A stretch of 64,000 bases of DNA from Halomonas rhizosphaerae (lineage in GTDB: Bacteria > Pseudomonadota > Gammaproteobacteria > Pseudomonadales > Halomonadaceae), in the NCBI RefSeq assembly GCF_030010555.1, contig NZ_JASCQP010000011.1, positions 62,001 to 126,000 of the forward strand, read 5' to 3'. The number at the start of each line of letters is the position of its first letter. The first letter of the stretch is position 1. Of this stretch, positions 61,729-64,000 are shown in pieces. The notes beneath the pieces are model-generated. The model made no database searches. It saw nothing but the letters and a program-made list of their open reading frames with translations, and had not been told where the DNA came from. The translations under genes were made by a program, and so were the position numbers.

Positions 61729-64000
61729 ATGAACAGAGGTCTTCATCAGCCCGGCGAGTTCCGTGACAACTGCGGGTTCGGCCTGATCGCCCATATGGAA
61801 GGCCAGGCCAGTCACGACCTGCTCAAGACCGCCATCGAGTCCCTGACCTGCATGACCCACCGTGGCGGCATTGCGGCCGATGGCAAGACCGGCGATGGCT
61901 GTGGGCTGCTGCTGCAGATGCCCGATGCCTTCATGCGCGACGTCGCCAAGGCATCTCTCGATGTCGAGTTGGGCGAACACTACGCCGTGGGCGTGGTCTT
62001 CCTGCCCGACGACGACGCCCGCGAGGCCCGCGGCCGCGAGACCCTGGTCGCCGAACTCGAGGCGCGTGGCCTGCGGGTTGCCGGCTGGCGCGACGTGCCG
62101 GTGGATGCCAGCGTCTGCGGGCCCATGGCCCTCGACTGCCTGCCGCGGATCCGCCAGTTGTTCGTCGAGCCGGGCGATGGCGAGGCAGGCCACTTCGATG
62201 TGGACCTGTTCATGGCCCGCCGCCGCGCCGAGGAGAAGCTGCGTGACGACGAGGACTTCTATGTCTGCTCGCTCTCCCGCGAGGTGGTCTCCTACAAGGG
62301 GCTGATGATGCCGGTGGACCTGCCGGCCTTCTATCCCGACCTGGGTGACGAGCGCCTGGAGACGGCGATCTGTGTCTTCCATCAGCGATTCTCGACCAAC
62401 ACCGCGCCACGCTGGCCGCTGGCCCAGCCGTTCCGCCTGCTGGCCCACAACGGCGAGATCAATACCGTGGAGGCCAACCGCGGCTGGGCCAACTCGCGCA
62501 AGGAGAACTTCGTCAACGAGCGGTTGCCCGAGATCGCCGGGCTCGACGAGATCGTCAACACCTCCGGCTCGGACTCCTCGAGCATGGACAACATGCTCGA
62601 GGTGCTGCTCACCGGGGGCATGGAACTGCATCGTGCGGTACGCATGATGGTGCCGCCGGCCTGGCAGAACGTGGAACTGATGGACGGCGACCTGCGCGCC
62701 TTCTACGAGTACAACTCCATGCACATGGAGCCCTGGGATGGCCCCGCCGGGGTGGTGATGACCGATGGTCGCCAGGCCGTCTGCATGCTCGACCGCAACG
62801 GGCTGCGCCCGGCCCGCTGGGTGATCACTCGCAATGGCTACATCACCCTGGCCTCGGAGATCGGCACCTACGGCTACAAGCCCGAGGACGTGGTGGCCAA
62901 GGGCCGCGTCGGCCCGGGCCAGATACTGGCCGTGGATACCGAGACCGGTGAGGTGCTGCATACCTCGGACATCGACGAGCGCCTCAAGTCCGCCTATCCC
63001 TACAAGCGCTGGCTGAAAGAGGAGGCCCAGTACCTGGAGTCGGCGCTGACCGAGCTCGCCAGCTTCCAGAATATGGATCCCGAGGCCCTGCTTACCCAGC
63101 AGAAGATGTTCCAGGTCAGCTTCGAGGAGCGCGATCAGGTGCTGCGGCCGCTGGCCGAGAGCGGCCAGGAAGCGGTGGGCTCCATGGGCGACGACACCCC
63201 CATGGCGGTGCTCTCCGGCAAGCAGCGGCTGCTCACCGACTACTTCCGCCAGAAGTTCGCCCAGGTCACCAACCCGGCCATCGACCCGCTGCGCGAGGCG
63301 ATCGTGATGTCGCTGGAGACCTGCATCGGCGCAGAGCTCAATGTCTTCAAGGCGACCCCGGCGCACGCCCATCGCATCATCCTGACCACGCCGATCCTCT
63401 CGCCGCGCAAGTACGCCGCCCTGGTGAACCAGGACGACCCGGCCTTCGCCAGCCATACCCTGTCGCTTGGCTACGATCCCCAGGAGATCGGCCTCAAGGG
63501 CGCGATCCATGAGCTCTGCCGCCAGGCCGAGCAGGCGGTCAACGACGGCAAGGTGATCCTAGTGCTCTCTGACGCCGAGCTGGGGAAGGGGCTGGTACCC
63601 ATCCATGCGGCGCTGGCCGTGGGCGCGGTTCACCATCATTTGGGCCGCCTGGCCCTGCGCCCGCGTTGTAACATCGTGGTGGAGACCGGCTATGCCCGCG
63701 ATGCCCATCAGATGGCGGTGCTGTTCGGGGTGGGGGCCACGGCGGTCTTTCCCTGGCTGGCCTACCAGGTGATGGCCGACATGCACCACACTGGCGAGCT
63801 GGTCGGCAACCCCGCCGATGCCCGGGAAAACTACCGCAAGGGTCTGCAGAAGGGGCTGTTCAAGATCCTCTCCAAGATGGGCATCTCGACGCTCGCCTCC
63901 TACCGTGGCTCCCAGCTCTTCGAGGCGGTGGGCCTCTCCTCTGAGGTGGTCGACCTGTGCTTCACCGGCATGGCCTCGCGCATCGAGGGCACCGGCTTCA
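61729..64000 (+). CDS. gltB: Glutamate synthase large subunit (partial, C-terminus off window)
   Basis: NADPH-dependent GOGAT large chain: moves the glutamine amide to 2-oxoglutarate. The first 757 residues of a roughly 1500-residue enzyme are visible. Cys15 in [13 protein letters not shown] is the amidotransferase nucleophile exposed after removal of the 14-residue propeptide. [46 protein letters not shown] and [13 protein letters not shown] are typical of the class II glutaminase domain; the central domain follows. GAGG precedes the ATG. The reading frame is open to the window end. Confidence 0.97.
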   Translation, partial: MNRGLHQPGEFRDNCGFGLIAHMEGQASHDLLKTAIESLTCMTHRGGIAADGKTGDGCGLLLQMPDAFMRDVAKASLDVELGEHYAVGVVFLPDDDAREARGRETLVAELEARGLRVAGWRDVPVDASVCGPMALDCLPRIRQLFVEPGDGEAGHFDVDLFMARRRAEEKLRDDEDFYVCSLSREVVSYKGLMMPVDLPAFYPDLGDERLETAICVFHQRFSTNTAPRWPLAQPFRLLAHNGEINTVEANRGWANSRKENFVNERLPEIAGLDEIVNTSGSDSSSMDNMLEVLLTGGMELHRAVRMMVPPAWQNVELMDGDLRAFYEYNSMHMEPWDGPAGVVMTDGRQAVCMLDRNGLRPARWVITRNGYITLASEIGTYGYKPEDVVAKGRVGPGQILAVDTETGEVLHTSDIDERLKSAYPYKRWLKEEAQYLESALTELASFQNMDPEALLTQQKMFQVSFEERDQVLRPLAESGQEAVGSMGDDTPMAVLSGKQRLLTDYFRQKFAQVTNPAIDPLREAIVMSLETCIGAELNVFKATPAHAHRIILTTPILSPRKYAALVNQDDPAFASHTLSLGYDPQEIGLKGAIHELCRQAEQAVNDGKVILVLSDAELGKGLVPIHAALAVGAVHHHLGRLALRPRCNIVVETGYARDAHQMAVLFGVGATAVFPWLAYQVMADMHHTGELVGNPADARENYRKGLQKGLFKILSKMGISTLASYRGSQLFEAVGLSSEVVDLCFTGMASRIEGTGF

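Overview
The window is one stretch of a GC-rich (about two-thirds G+C by eye) gammaproteobacterial chromosome. Gene content, acidic proteins and Pseudomonas-like gene order (ponA-pilMNOPQ-aroK-aroB-gltB; argS-ftsN-hslV-hslU; ubiE-ubiJ-ubiB-hisE-tatABC) point to Halomonas or a close relative in the Halomonadaceae. This placement is inferred from gene order and protein character; no rRNA gene is present. Coding density is high, many starts overlap the previous stop, and I see no tRNA, rRNA, prophage, insertion sequence or CRISPR array.

Layout. 1-2512 (minus): the 5' part of glnD, then map. 2572-20987 (plus): a long housekeeping run, rpsB-tsf-pyrH-frr-uppS-cdsA-dxr-rseP-bamA-skp-lpxD-fabZ-lpxA-lpxB-rnhB-dnaE, joining translation, isoprenoid and phospholipid precursors, outer-membrane assembly, lipid A synthesis and replication. 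21252-23664 (plus): accA and tilS, with tilS converging on ppx (minus). 25215-30023 (plus): rho with a long leader, ubiD, fre and folM. 30024-32433 (plus): a 42-residue membrane microprotein, two aromatic-rich leader peptides, a DAHP synthase gene and a DUF3087 gene. 32435-35696 (minus): ppk1 and hemB, then elbB (plus). 36696-49080 (minus): tatC/B/A, hisE, ubiB/J/E, a DUF971 gene, hslU/V, an FtsN-like SPOR protein, argS and priA. 49105-50996 (plus): rpmE and maeB. 51078-54481 (minus): a DUF481 outer-membrane protein and PBP1A. 54747-64000 (plus): pilM-N-O-P-Q, aroK, aroB and the 5' part of gltB.

Most genes are core genes. The non-routine signals lie in the gaps. (1) Upstream of the DAHP synthase gene are two successive short ORFs with strong ribosome-binding sites, carrying the clusters GYWSGYWF and GFAGYYGYWRF. 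A 10-bp GC hairpin separates them, and the second ORF ends 7 nt before the synthase start. This looks like a two-stage leader-peptide control of entry into aromatic amino acid synthesis. (2) A palindromic dispersed repeat occurs three times (after dnaE, after rho, after ubiE) in modular, partly deleted forms and in both orientations. (3) The gltB upstream region is strikingly AT-rich and carries palindromes and a U7 terminator-like signal. (4) rho has a roughly 330-nt leader with a C-rich, G-poor tract, as expected for Rho autoregulation.
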